Shown here in pieces: positions 50,020 through 58,197 of a stretch of DNA of 64,000 bases (position 1 is its first letter; every line of letters begins with the position of its first letter). The position numbers and the translations under genes are program-made. This DNA comes from Streptomyces sp. Act143 (lineage in GTDB: Bacteria; Actinomycetota; Actinomycetes; Streptomycetales; Streptomycetaceae): positions 2,537,697 through 2,601,696 of the forward strand of contig NZ_QFRX01000001.1 of the NCBI RefSeq assembly GCF_003143935.1. The letters run 5' to 3'. The notes beneath the pieces are model-generated. The model made no database searches and was not told the origin of the DNA. It saw only the letters and a list, made by a program, of their open reading frames with translations.

Positions 50020-50931
50020 ATGACAAAACGCGCCTCGGACGTGTCCGTGAGCCCGCCCAGGCGACGCAGCAAGTACACGCTCGCGCCGCTCGTCCTCATC
50101 GCACCCAACGTCGCGCTCTTCGGGCTGTTCTTCGTCTGGCCGGCGGTGATCGGGCTCGTCTACTCGTTCACGAACTACACGGGCGTGGGGGCGTTCCAGT
50201 TCATCGGACTGGACAACTACAGCAACCTGTTCGGGGACTCCACCTTCTACGACGCGCTCACCCGGACGCTGCTGTACACGGTGCTCGTCGTCCCGCTCAA
50301 CTTCGTGCTCTCGCTGCTCGTCGCCAACCTGGTGGTGAGCAAGCAGGCCAAGGGCGCCTCGATCGCCCGTGTCGTCTTCTTCGTGCCGTGGCTCATCTCG
50401 CCCATCGTCGTGGGTGTCCTGTGGCGGTGGCTGTTCGGTGAGAACTTCGGACTGATCAACTACGTCATCGAGAAGCTCGGCGGCGACGCGATCGCGTGGC
50501 AGTCCAACGCGGACCTGTCGCTGGGCGTCGTGGTGATGGCCGGCGCCTGGTGGGGAACGGCCTTCTCGATGCTGCTGTTCATCGCGGCGATCAAGAACGT
50601 GCCCGCCTCCTACTACGAGGCGGCCGCGCTCGACGGGGCGGGCCCCTGGCGCCAGTTCTTCAGCATCACGCTGCCGAGCATCGCGCCCACCTCCTTCATC
50701 GTCATCCTGCTCACCACGATCAACGCGATGAAGGAATACCCGCTCTTCCTCGCCCTCAACAACGGCGGACCGGGCACGTCGAACAACCTGCTGGTCCAGT
50801 ACATCTACCAAACCGGCTTCAAAACGGGCCAGATCGGCTATGCGAGCGCCGCGTCGTTCGTGCTCATGCTCATCCTGATGGCCGTCGCGATCATCCAGCT
50901 GATCGTCAACCGGCGGATGGAGAACCGATGA
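50020..50931 (+). CDS. Sugar ABC importer permease (MalF type)
   Basis: A 303-aa membrane protein with six or more helices (APLVLIAPNVALFGLFFVWP is the first) and the EAA loop YEAAALDGAGPWRQFFSITL. It follows the binding-protein gene by 127 nt and overlaps the next permease by 4 nt (ATGA), forming the channel of a CUT1-type importer. No ATPase gene is in the operon. Confidence 0.9.
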   Translation: MTKRASDVSVSPPRRRSKYTLAPLVLIAPNVALFGLFFVWPAVIGLVYSFTNYTGVGAFQFIGLDNYSNLFGDSTFYDALTRTLLYTVLVVPLNFVLSLLVANLVVSKQAKGASIARVVFFVPWLISPIVVGVLWRWLFGENFGLINYVIEKLGGDAIAWQSNADLSLGVVVMAGAWWGTAFSMLLFIAAIKNVPASYYEAAALDGAGPWRQFFSITLPSIAPTSFIVILLTTINAMKEYPLFLALNNGGPGTSNNLLVQYIYQTGFKTGQIGYASAASFVLMLILMAVAIIQLIVNRRMENR

Positions 50932-51830
50932 CCACCACAGAAACGCCGCGCAAGGTCGACACCGGTTCCGTCCGGACGCCTGCCAAGAAGCAGCCGCGCA
51001 GCGGGCGACGCGGCGGGCTGCGGTCCGCGGTGTCCGCGACGACCCTGCTGTGGATTCTGGCGGCCCTCTACGGGATCCCGGTGCTGTGGTTCGTCCTCAG
51101 CTCCTTCAAGCCGGCCGGGGACCTGTTCTCCCTGCCGCTGACGCTGCTTCCGCACAACCCCACCCTGTCGGGTTACAAGGAGGCGTGGGACAGCGCCAAC
51201 TTCTCCCAGTACTTCATCAACACCGCCTTCGTGTGCGTGATCACCACGATCCTCACGGTGGGCGCCAGCTGCTGCACCGGCTACGCCCTGGCGAAGTACG
51301 ACAACAAGTGGCTCAAGTTCTTCTTCCTGTGCATCCTGGCCACCACGATGCTGCCGTCCGAGGTCATGCTCGCCCCGGAGTTCCTGGTCGTCCGTGACCT
51401 CGGCCTCTACAACTCCTTCGGCGGCATCATCCTCCCGGCGGTGCTCACCGCCACCGGATGCTTCATGTTCCGCCAGTTCTTCCTGACGGTCCCCGACGAA
51501 CTCGTCGAGGCCGCCCGTATCGACGGCGCCCGCGAACTGTCCATCTTCCTGCGGATCATGGTGCCGATCTCCCGGCCCATCATGCTGACGCTCGCCATTC
51601 TGTCGTTCCAGTGGCGGTGGAACGACTACATCTGGCCGCTGCTGATGCTCAACGACCCCGAGAAGTTCACCGTGCAGATCGGCATCCAGAGCCTCGTCGG
51701 CGCACAGAACATCAACTGGTCGGTGCTGCTGGGCGGTTCGGTCATCTCGATGATCCCGCTGATCGCCGTCTTCCTGGTGTTCCAGCGGTACGTCATGAAC
51801 GCCGACATCAACGCCGGACTGAAGGACTGA
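50928..51830 (+). CDS. Carbohydrate ABC importer permease (MalG type)
   Basis: A 300-aa membrane protein. A polar N terminus of about 37 residues is followed by VSATTLLWILAALYGIPVLW and five more helices; the EAA loop is VEAARIDGARELSIFLRIMV. It ends 2 nt before the TTG start of the lyase-like gene, whose Shine-Dalgarno (GAAGG) lies within its own last codons, so the genes are coupled. Confidence 0.9.
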   Translation: MTTTETPRKVDTGSVRTPAKKQPRSGRRGGLRSAVSATTLLWILAALYGIPVLWFVLSSFKPAGDLFSLPLTLLPHNPTLSGYKEAWDSANFSQYFINTAFVCVITTILTVGASCCTGYALAKYDNKWLKFFFLCILATTMLPSEVMLAPEFLVVRDLGLYNSFGGIILPAVLTATGCFMFRQFFLTVPDELVEAARIDGARELSIFLRIMVPISRPIMLTLAILSFQWRWNDYIWPLLMLNDPEKFTVQIGIQSLVGAQNINWSVLLGGSVISMIPLIAVFLVFQRYVMNADINAGLKD

Positions 51831-51832
51831 CC

Positions 51833-53551
51833 TTGCTCCTCCCGCTCGACCACGACTTCGTCCGCGCGGCGGCGCACGCCGCCGACCGGTCGGCCGTCCC
51901 GCTCGCGGCCGACCCGGACGGGGAACCGGCCGGTGTGCCCCACCGTGCCCTGGCCCGGCGGGTGAAGACCCTGGTCGCGGCGTACCGTTCCCCGGAGTCG
52001 GCACTGCACGGCAGCAAGCAGGCCGTCGCCGCCGCGACGACCCACCTCCGCGCCCTGCGGGCCGTGCAGACCTCCACCGGTCTCTTCGCGGGCGGCGACA
52101 ACGTCCAGTCACCCCCGGACTCCGCGTTCACCGTCAACGACGTGTGCGACGCGCACGTCCTCGCCGCGGGCGCCGGACCGGAACTGGCCGAGGCCACGGC
52201 CGCGCTCGCCGAGATCGCGGCCGCAGCCACCGGTCCCCTCCTGACCGGCGGCGTACACACCCCGAACCACCGCTGGGAACTGTGCGCGGCGCTGGCCCGG
52301 CTGCACCGGTCGTTCCCCGACGACCGGCTGCTCGGCCGTGTCGAGCAGTGGCTCGCCGAAGGCGTCGACATCGACGCGGAGGGCCTGTACTCGGAACGCA
52401 GTGCCGTCTACGCGTCCCACGTGACCAACCCGTCGCTGCTCCTGCTGGCCGAGGTCCTCGACCGCGCCGACCTGAGCGACGCCGTCGCCCGCAACCTCAC
52501 CACCACCCTGGACCTCATCAGGCCGGACGGCACGGTGGAGACCGTCCACTCGCGACGCCAGGACCAGAGGCACCCGTACCCGCTGGGGCACTACCTGCCG
52601 CACTACCGCCTCCTCGCGATCCGCACCGGCCGCGGCGACTTCGCCCGGGCGGCACGGCTGGCGGCGGCGGCCGGCATCGACGACCCCGACCTGCTCGCCC
52701 AGACGCTCCTCACCCCGGACCTGTGCCGTGCCCTGCCGGACCCGGACGCGGAGACGCTGCCACGCGCCCGGTACCTCACCACCGCACGCCTCGCCACCCG
52801 CGCCTCGGCCGACGCGCACACCGTGGTGTACGGCGGCTCCGACGTGCCCGAGCACCGGCGCATCCGCTCCGGGCTCGCCTGCAACCCCACCTTCCTGCGC
52901 CTGTTCGCCGGCGACGCCGTCCTCGACGCGGTCCGCCTCTCCCGGGGCTTCTTCGACCTGGGCCCGTTCCGCGCCGCCGCCATGGACCCGCTCGGAGACC
53001 ACCGCTACCGGCTCACCCAGACCCTCACCGCCGCCTACTACCAGCCGCTCCCGGCGGAGCGGCGGCGGGACGACGGCGCCTACCGGCTGGTGGACGAGGG
53101 ACGCTTCTCCGCCGCCATGGCCTTCCCGGACCGGCCTCAGGACGAGGTCTCGCACACCACCCGGGTCGAGGTGGACCTGCGGGAGGACGGCGCCGACCTG
53201 CGGATCGACCTCAGCGGACCACCGGTGCCCTGGGCCCTGGAGCTGACCTTCCGGCCGGGCGGCGTGCCGGAGGGCGCCGTGCCGCTCGGCGGCGAACGCT
53301 GGTGCCTGACGACCAGCCCGGTCACCTACCGGGCCGGCGGCGACGAGATCCGTGTCGCGGCCGCCGTCGAGACGGGCGAGGCGCTCGCCGGACCGGACCG
53401 GAGCGAGATACTGCGGTACGACCCGGGCCAGGACCACACCGTGGTGGGCGGCACCGACGCGACCACCGGGAACCGCGTCTACCTCGGCGGGCTCGGCCCG
53501 CACACGCTGACCGTCGCCCTGCGCGCCCACCGGCCCGCCCCCGCCACGTGA
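51833..53551 (+). CDS. Putative polysaccharide lyase, heparinase II/III-like
   Basis: A 572-aa cytoplasmic enzyme with no signal peptide. The first 300 residues look like an (alpha/alpha) toroid (TPNHRWELCAALARLHRSFP, SERSAVYASHVTNPSLLLLA, TVHSRRQDQRHPYPLGHYLP), and the C-terminal part is beta-rich (SHTTRVEVDLREDGADLRID). This is the architecture of heparinase/alginate-lyase-like enzymes acting on imported oligosaccharides. The start is a rare TTG at 51833, with GAAGG at 51821-51825 and 7-nt spacing; no ATG or GTG fits. Exact family and substrate are uncertain. Confidence 0.6.
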   Translation: MLLPLDHDFVRAAAHAADRSAVPLAADPDGEPAGVPHRALARRVKTLVAAYRSPESALHGSKQAVAAATTHLRALRAVQTSTGLFAGGDNVQSPPDSAFTVNDVCDAHVLAAGAGPELAEATAALAEIAAAATGPLLTGGVHTPNHRWELCAALARLHRSFPDDRLLGRVEQWLAEGVDIDAEGLYSERSAVYASHVTNPSLLLLAEVLDRADLSDAVARNLTTTLDLIRPDGTVETVHSRRQDQRHPYPLGHYLPHYRLLAIRTGRGDFARAARLAAAAGIDDPDLLAQTLLTPDLCRALPDPDAETLPRARYLTTARLATRASADAHTVVYGGSDVPEHRRIRSGLACNPTFLRLFAGDAVLDAVRLSRGFFDLGPFRAAAMDPLGDHRYRLTQTLTAAYYQPLPAERRRDDGAYRLVDEGRFSAAMAFPDRPQDEVSHTTRVEVDLREDGADLRIDLSGPPVPWALELTFRPGGVPEGAVPLGGERWCLTTSPVTYRAGGDEIRVAAAVETGEALAGPDRSEILRYDPGQDHTVVGGTDATTGNRVYLGGLGPHTLTVALRAHRPAPAT

Positions 53552-53605
53552 CCCCGAGGCCCGACGCCCAGGCCCTCTCCTCCGGCACGAAGGACTGATC
53601 CACCC

Positions 53606-55435
53606 GTGTACCTGCCTCACCAGCGCGGCCCGCTGCACGACCTGCCGGACACCCCGGAGGCCTACGACGCCGTCCTCGCCGACGTCACCGAGCAGGCCCT
53701 GGCCCGCCTGACGCCGGAGGGCAACCTCGAACACCCCGACTGCGTCGACGACATCGGCGACACCTCCCTCGGCATCACCTCGCTGCTGGCGTTCGCCTGG
53801 CAGCGGACCAAGGACCCACGGCTGCCGGAAGCGGTACGGCGCAGTCTCGGCTTCCATCTGCGGGAGCGGGTGTACGTCGACGACAACCCCGGCTACCCGA
53901 ACCTCGCGGTCCGCAACTCCGGCCTGCCGTACGCCCGTTACACCCTGGCCGCCGGAGCGCACCCCATCGGCGACTGGCCGAGCACGGTGTGGGCGCTGCT
54001 CCAGGCGGTGAACCTCCTCGACGCGGCCGAAGGGCTGGTCGACGACGGGCAGCGCGCCGCACTCCTCGACGTGGCCCACGGCTACTGGCGCTGGCTGACC
54101 GAGGCGACCTTCTTCAACCCGCAGGAGGCGGGCAACCAGGCGATCGGCTGTGTCGTCGGCGGCCTGATGCTCGCCCGGCATCTGCCGCCCGGACACGGGG
54201 AGTCGGTCAGGGCCCGCGCGATCGAGCTGTACACCGAGAAGATCCGCGCCCACCGGGTCGCCGACCGGGGCGCGCTGCTGCCCCCCGAACACGGCGGGGC
54301 GTACGACAACAACTACGGCCCGATCTCCCTGTCGTTCCTCGCCCAGGCCCACCGGGTCAGCGGCGAGGAGATCTTCGCGCAGGACGGCGACGCGCTCGCC
54401 CGCTACCTCGACGCCCGCCTGACCAACGGCGGCTTCGACAACGGCGGCCCGCGCTACAGCGAACAGCACTCCGCCTTCGAATCGGTCCTGGGGCTGCGCT
54501 ACTTCGGCGCCCGCATCGGCTCCGACCTCGGCCGCTACCGGGGCGACAGCCGCTGGGCCCGGCACGCGGTCAAGGCGGACGGCGGGGTCGACGGCCACTT
54601 CGCGTGGATGCTGGTCTGGCAGATCCAGGACACCACACGCTGGCACCGGCAGCCGTCCGAGGCCCCCGCCCGGCACCAACTGCGCGCCGGGACGGTGTCG
54701 GTGGCCTTCGACGACCGGATGACCCCGGCCGTGGTCGAGGCGGCGGGCACCTACTGCCTGCCCGCCGCCGTGAACCGGCAGCACGGCTTCGGCCCGGTCG
54801 TCGACGGCTTCCTGCTGTGCCGCCCGATGGGCGAGGTCCGGGTCCGTGACCTGCGTGTCGACGGCCTCGCGGCCAAACTCGTCACCAAGCCGGTCGTCGC
54901 CCGCGACCACGTCCTGCGCCATGTGCGGTCCCTGTACGTCACCGACGGCACGAGCCTGTGGGTGACGGTCGCCGTGGAGCGCCTCCCGGGTACGCCCTAC
55001 CTGCTCGCCGGGATGCCGTACGCCGCCGACGACGGCGACCGGGTGCGCCGTACCGCCGTCGCCGAGGTCGCCGCCGCCGGGGAACTGCGGCTGACGCACC
55101 CCGAGTCGGAGGGCGCCGACCACTTCGACGCCCGCTCGGAGCAGACCCAGGAGCAGGCGGCGTTCGCACTGGCCGCCGACCCCCGGGGCTACGGCAACCC
55201 CGACGAGGGCTGGCGGCATCTGGTGTCCTCGACGGCCCTGGAGGCCGGTCCGCTGCCGGACGCCCCGGAGGACCTGCACGTCTTCGCCGTGCGCTACGGC
55301 CCCGGCCGGGAGTTCGCCCCTGTCGTCCGGTACGGCGAGGACGGGCTGACCGTGCGCACCGAGGCCTTCACCGCCGTCGTCGGCGATCCCGCCGGAGACG
55401 CCCACGGGGAACCGGAGTTGGCGTTGCGCGCCTGA
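53606..55435 (+). CDS. Large toroid-fold enzyme of unknown function (lyase/hydrolase-like)
   Basis: A 609-aa protein with no signal peptide. The N-terminal 380 residues are helical with repeated aromatic-rich segments (GYWRWLTEATFFNPQEAGNQ, EHGGAYDNNYGPISLSFLAQ, GGPRYSEQHSAFESVLGLRY), typical of an (alpha/alpha) toroid; the rest is beta-sandwich-like (ATYCLP-type strands, LLCRPMGEVRVRDLRVDG). It lies 54 nt downstream of the lyase-like gene, so a linked polysaccharide-degrading role is likely. I do not recognise the family. GTG start at 53606; a GAAGGACTGAT element 8-12 nt before it resembles the one before the preceding gene. Confidence 0.6.
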   Translation: MYLPHQRGPLHDLPDTPEAYDAVLADVTEQALARLTPEGNLEHPDCVDDIGDTSLGITSLLAFAWQRTKDPRLPEAVRRSLGFHLRERVYVDDNPGYPNLAVRNSGLPYARYTLAAGAHPIGDWPSTVWALLQAVNLLDAAEGLVDDGQRAALLDVAHGYWRWLTEATFFNPQEAGNQAIGCVVGGLMLARHLPPGHGESVRARAIELYTEKIRAHRVADRGALLPPEHGGAYDNNYGPISLSFLAQAHRVSGEEIFAQDGDALARYLDARLTNGGFDNGGPRYSEQHSAFESVLGLRYFGARIGSDLGRYRGDSRWARHAVKADGGVDGHFAWMLVWQIQDTTRWHRQPSEAPARHQLRAGTVSVAFDDRMTPAVVEAAGTYCLPAAVNRQHGFGPVVDGFLLCRPMGEVRVRDLRVDGLAAKLVTKPVVARDHVLRHVRSLYVTDGTSLWVTVAVERLPGTPYLLAGMPYAADDGDRVRRTAVAEVAAAGELRLTHPESEGADHFDARSEQTQEQAAFALAADPRGYGNPDEGWRHLVSSTALEAGPLPDAPEDLHVFAVRYGPGREFAPVVRYGEDGLTVRTEAFTAVVGDPAGDAHGEPELALRA

Positions 55436-55439
55436 CGTT

Positions 55440-56285
55440 CTACTTGAAGGCGGCGGCGTACCGTCGCGCCCAGTCCGCGAAGGTGCCCGGCGCCCGTCCG
55501 GTGACGCGCTCGACATCGGGGCTGACACGCTGCTCGACCGGGGTGGGCGCGCCGAGGAGTTCGAGGGTCGTGTCGGCCACCTGCTCGGGCATGAACCGCA
55601 GCAGCCGTGCCCGGGCCTCGTCGCGCCGCAGCTCGACGAACCGGACCTCCTCGCCCAGCGCCTCCCCGAGGGCGGCGGCCTGCTGGCGGGGCGTCACAAC
55701 GGCCGGCCCGGTCAACTCGTAAGCCTGGCCCGCGTGTTCGCTGCCACCCAGGGCGACCGCGGCCACCGCTGCGATGTCGGCCGGGTCGACCGTGGGCAGG
55801 CCGACATCGCCGAACGGCGCGGCGACGGTCCGCTGTTCCCGTACGGACTCCGCCCACTGGAACGCGTTGGAGTGGAAGCCGCCCGGCCGCAGCAGCGTCC
55901 ACTCCAGGCCGGACCCCCGCACGGCCTCCTCGATGGCGCGGCCCGTGCCGCCGTGCGAGGCCGACTCCGGCCTGGTCACCACGCCCAGCGAGGACAGCAG
56001 GACGACTCGCCGCACTCCGCCGGCCCTGGCCGCGTCCAGCAGACGCGGCACGTCGAGCAGATGCGCGACGGGGCCGCCGTCGTGCAGGAACAGCGCCTCC
56101 GCCCCGTCGAACACGGGCCTGAGGCTCTCGGGGTCCGTCAACTCCGCCCGCCGCGGCCGGACGCCGTCCGGCACGTCCGTCTCGGCGATCCGCCGGGACG
56201 TCGCCGTCACCTGAGCCCCCGACCCGGCCAGCGTCCGGACCAGTTCCCGGCCGACGTTCCCCGTCGCCCCCGTCACCACGATCAT
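55440..56285 (-). CDS. NmrA-like NAD(P)-binding protein
   Basis: A 281-aa atypical SDR: MIVVTGATGNVGRELVRTLA at the start, VRRVVLLSSLGVVTRPESAS in the middle, WTLLRPGGFHSNAFQWAESV, and a C-terminal half typical of NmrA/HSCARG-like NAD(P)H sensors or isoflavone-reductase-like proteins. No YxxxK catalytic pair is evident, so a sensor or reductase role cannot be decided. ATG at 56285 with AAGGGAG. It is divergent from the HxlR regulator at 56389 with a 10-bp palindrome between; 4 nt separate its stop from the preceding convergent gene. Confidence 0.85.
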   Translation of the reverse strand: MIVVTGATGNVGRELVRTLAGSGAQVTATSRRIAETDVPDGVRPRRAELTDPESLRPVFDGAEALFLHDGGPVAHLLDVPRLLDAARAGGVRRVVLLSSLGVVTRPESASHGGTGRAIEEAVRGSGLEWTLLRPGGFHSNAFQWAESVREQRTVAAPFGDVGLPTVDPADIAAVAAVALGGSEHAGQAYELTGPAVVTPRQQAAALGEALGEEVRFVELRRDEARARLLRFMPEQVADTTLELLGAPTPVEQRVSPDVERVTGRAPGTFADWARRYAAAFK

Positions 56286-56348
56286 GAGCAACTCCCTTGT
56301 GAGACCGGCTCTGTTGCCGATGAAGGGACGCTAACACCGTGGATATAG

Positions 56349-56358
56349 TAGGTACCTA
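56349..56358. promoter_or_regulatory. Palindromic operator for the HxlR regulator
   Basis: TAGGTACCTA is a perfect 10-bp palindrome in the 103-nt interval between the divergent NmrA-like and HxlR genes. HxlR proteins bind short AT/GTAC-type palindromes in such intervals. It lies 30 nt before the HxlR ATG. Confidence 0.6.
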
Positions 56359-56388
56359 GAGGAAAGTGACTACCCCGGAGGGATGCGG

Positions 56389-56757
56389 ATGCGGGTCACC
56401 GACACCGCCACGGAGCCTGAACTCGCCTGCCCCATAGGCCCGGTGGTGGACATCGTGTTCAGCCGCTGGACCACCCCGATCCTGTGGAGCCTGCACGCGC
56501 ACGGCCGGCAGCGCTTCGTCGAGCTGGAGCGGCGCATCACCAGGATCACGCCGAAGGTGCTGACCCAGCGGCTGCGCCAGCTGGAACGGGACGGCCTGGT
56601 CGTGCGGACGTACCACCCGGAGGTGCCGCCGCGGGTCGAGTACGAGATCAGCGAACTGGGCCGCAGCCTGGCGCCGCTCTTCGCGCACCTGGCCGAGTGG
56701 TCGACCGAGCACCTCGACGAGGTCGAGAAGGCCAGGCAGGCCTACGACACGGCCTGA
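56389..56757 (+). CDS. HxlR-family transcriptional regulator
   Basis: A 122-aa winged-helix protein. The family pattern is clear: ACPIGPVVDIVFSRWTTPIL, WSLHAHGRQRFVELERRI, TPKVLTQRLRQLERDGLV, RTYHPEVPPRVEYEISELGR, and SLAPLFAHLAEW. HxlR regulators respond to aldehydes and redox-active small molecules through a Cys near the N terminus; one Cys (in ACPIGP) is present. The ATG at 56389 follows GGAGG by 7 nt; an earlier ATG (56383) is too close to it. It probably controls the divergent NmrA-like gene. Confidence 0.9.
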   Translation: MRVTDTATEPELACPIGPVVDIVFSRWTTPILWSLHAHGRQRFVELERRITRITPKVLTQRLRQLERDGLVVRTYHPEVPPRVEYEISELGRSLAPLFAHLAEWSTEHLDEVEKARQAYDTA

Positions 56758-56844
56758 CGGGACTACGGCACGGCCTGACAGGGCCTACGGCACGGCCTGA
56801 CAGGCATACGACATCGCCTGACGGGCCTACGGCACCGCTTGACG
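56741..56844 (+). repeat. Five imperfect 21-bp tandem repeats across two convergent gene ends
   Basis: Units begin at 56741, 56762, 56784, 56805 and 56826, each about 21 bp and like CCTACGGCACGGCCTGACGGG. The first copy contains the HxlR stop; the last overlaps the end of the kinase gene on the minus strand. Each copy contains the word CCTGAC or CTTGAC, so each carries a TGA. The array may act as a spacer or as a termination region. Confidence 0.8.
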
Positions 56845-57498
56845 CCCCGGGACGGCGAGTGCGGCGACCGGCACGACCAGGTCCGCCCGTTCCCGGGTCG
56901 CCGCGACCAGCTCGGCGTTGCGCTGGTCCGTGCGCAGCACCCAGGCCACGGCCTCCTCGTGCCCCTTGCCGAACTCCTCGTGACGGGCCACCAGGCGCCG
57001 GACCCGTTCGCCCTCCGCCAGCTCGCAGAACCACACCTCGTCCAACTGCTCCCGCACCCGCGCCCACGCGCCCGTGCCGAGCAGCAGATAGTTCCCCTCG
57101 GTCACCACCAGCCGGGCCGACGCGGGCACCGGCACCGCCCCGGCGATCGGCTGCTCCAGCACCCGCTCGAAGCCCGGCGCGTACACCACGTCGGTACCGT
57201 CCTCCTCGGCGCGCAGCCGCCGCAGCAGCGCCGCATAGCCCGCCGCGTCGAAGGTGGCGGGCGCGCCCTTGCGGTCCCGCAGCCCCAGCCGGTCCAGTTC
57301 GACGTCGGCGAGGTGGAAGCCGTCCATGGGAACGTGCGCCACCCACGGCTCGCCGCCCGCGTTGAGCTCCCGCACCAGCGCCTCGGCGAGCGTCGTCTTG
57401 CCCGCGCCGGGGCTGCCCGCGATGCCCAGGAGCGCGCGCCGGTCGCCCCGCGCGAGGGAGCGGGCGCGCGCGAGCAGGTCGTCGAATGTCAGCGGCAC
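56827..57498 (-). CDS. P-loop nucleoside/nucleotide kinase family protein
   Basis: A 223-aa soluble kinase. Walker A GIAGSPGAGKTTLAEAL near residue 25, then WVAHVPMDGFHLADVELDRL, ATFDAAGYAALLRRLRAEED, VVYAPGFERVLEQPIAG and VVTEGNYLLLGTGAWARVRE. The pattern matches the uridine/pantothenate-kinase-like actinobacterial nucleoside/nucleotide kinase family. The substrate is uncertain. Start GTG 57498 has no good Shine-Dalgarno; a longer in-frame region upstream on the minus strand is spurious. It converges on the HxlR gene over the 21-bp repeats. Confidence 0.8.
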   Translation of the reverse strand: MPLTFDDLLARARSLARGDRRALLGIAGSPGAGKTTLAEALVRELNAGGEPWVAHVPMDGFHLADVELDRLGLRDRKGAPATFDAAGYAALLRRLRAEEDGTDVVYAPGFERVLEQPIAGAVPVPASARLVVTEGNYLLLGTGAWARVREQLDEVWFCELAEGERVRRLVARHEEFGKGHEEAVAWVLRTDQRNAELVAATRERADLVVPVAALAVPGRQAVP

Positions 57499-57579
57499 AC
57501 TGGAGAGTGTGCCACCCGGCCGGGCCGTGATCCTGGCCCGGAACACAGGGAGAGGGGGACGCAGGAGGGAGCCGCCACC

Positions 57580-58029
57580 GTGCCGGACGAGCCAGACGTG
57601 CCAGACGAGTCCGAGGTGTCCGCCGAGCCGGACGGGGCCGACGACGCCGCACAGATCCGCACGCTGATCACGAAGTGGGCCGAAGCCGTCCACCGGGGCG
57701 ACCTCGACGGCGTCGTCGCGGACCACGCCGACGACATCGTCATGTACGACGTACCGCCGCCCCACCACGGCATCCACGGGCTCGCCGCCTACAGCGCGGC
57801 CTGGCCGCCGTTCTTCGTCTGGCAGGCCCAGGGCGCCTGCTTCGACATCGAGTCCCTCGACGTGACCGCGGGCGCCGACGTGGCCTACGCCCACGCGCTG
57901 CTGCGCTGCGCGACCCCCGAGGAACTCGCCGTGCATCCGGGCCTCCGGCTGCGGCTGACCTTCGGCCTGCGCAAGGAGAACGGCCGCTGGCTGGTCGCGC
58001 ACGAGCACCACTCGTTCCCCCACGACTGA
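57580..58029 (+). CDS. SnoaL/NTF2-like protein
   Basis: A 149-aa protein. After an acidic, disordered N terminus the NTF2-like fold is clear: IRTLITKWAEAVHRGDLDGV, VADHADDIVMYDVPPPHHGI, HGLAAYSAAWPPFFVWQAQG, and RLRLTFGLRKENGRWLVAHE. Related proteins are annotated as SnoaL-like or as DUF4440-type stress proteins. The start is a GTG at 57580, with AGGAGG upstream. It is divergent from the P-loop kinase. Confidence 0.75.
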   Translation: MPDEPDVPDESEVSAEPDGADDAAQIRTLITKWAEAVHRGDLDGVVADHADDIVMYDVPPPHHGIHGLAAYSAAWPPFFVWQAQGACFDIESLDVTAGADVAYAHALLRCATPEELAVHPGLRLRLTFGLRKENGRWLVAHEHHSFPHD

Positions 58030-58095
58030 CCGGCCCCACCCGGAACCTGCACGCCGGGCCGGTCGTCATACACCTGGGCGAACTTCGCACCGCAC

Positions 58096-58128
58096 GAGCA
58101 CGGACTGCGGGTTATTTTGTCCGTGCTC
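58096..58128. terminator. Perfect 10-bp hairpin after the NTF2-like gene
   Basis: GAGCACGGAC (58096-58105) pairs perfectly with GTCCGTGCTC (58119-58128) around a T-rich 13-nt loop. It lies 67 nt past the stop of the NTF2-like gene and 70 nt before the next ATG. It may end that transcript or act as a 5' structure of the next. Confidence 0.45.
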
Positions 58129-58197
58129 CAGTTCGTTTTCACGGCTCCCGACCAGGGCCGAGCACCTCCATGGCATACACGGGGTAAGGGGTGGACG

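Noticed and set aside
52109-55528. Minus-strand open frame of 1139 codons
   Set aside because: It is antisense to two well-supported genes; its Gly/Arg/Val-rich composition is typical of GC-rich shadow frames.
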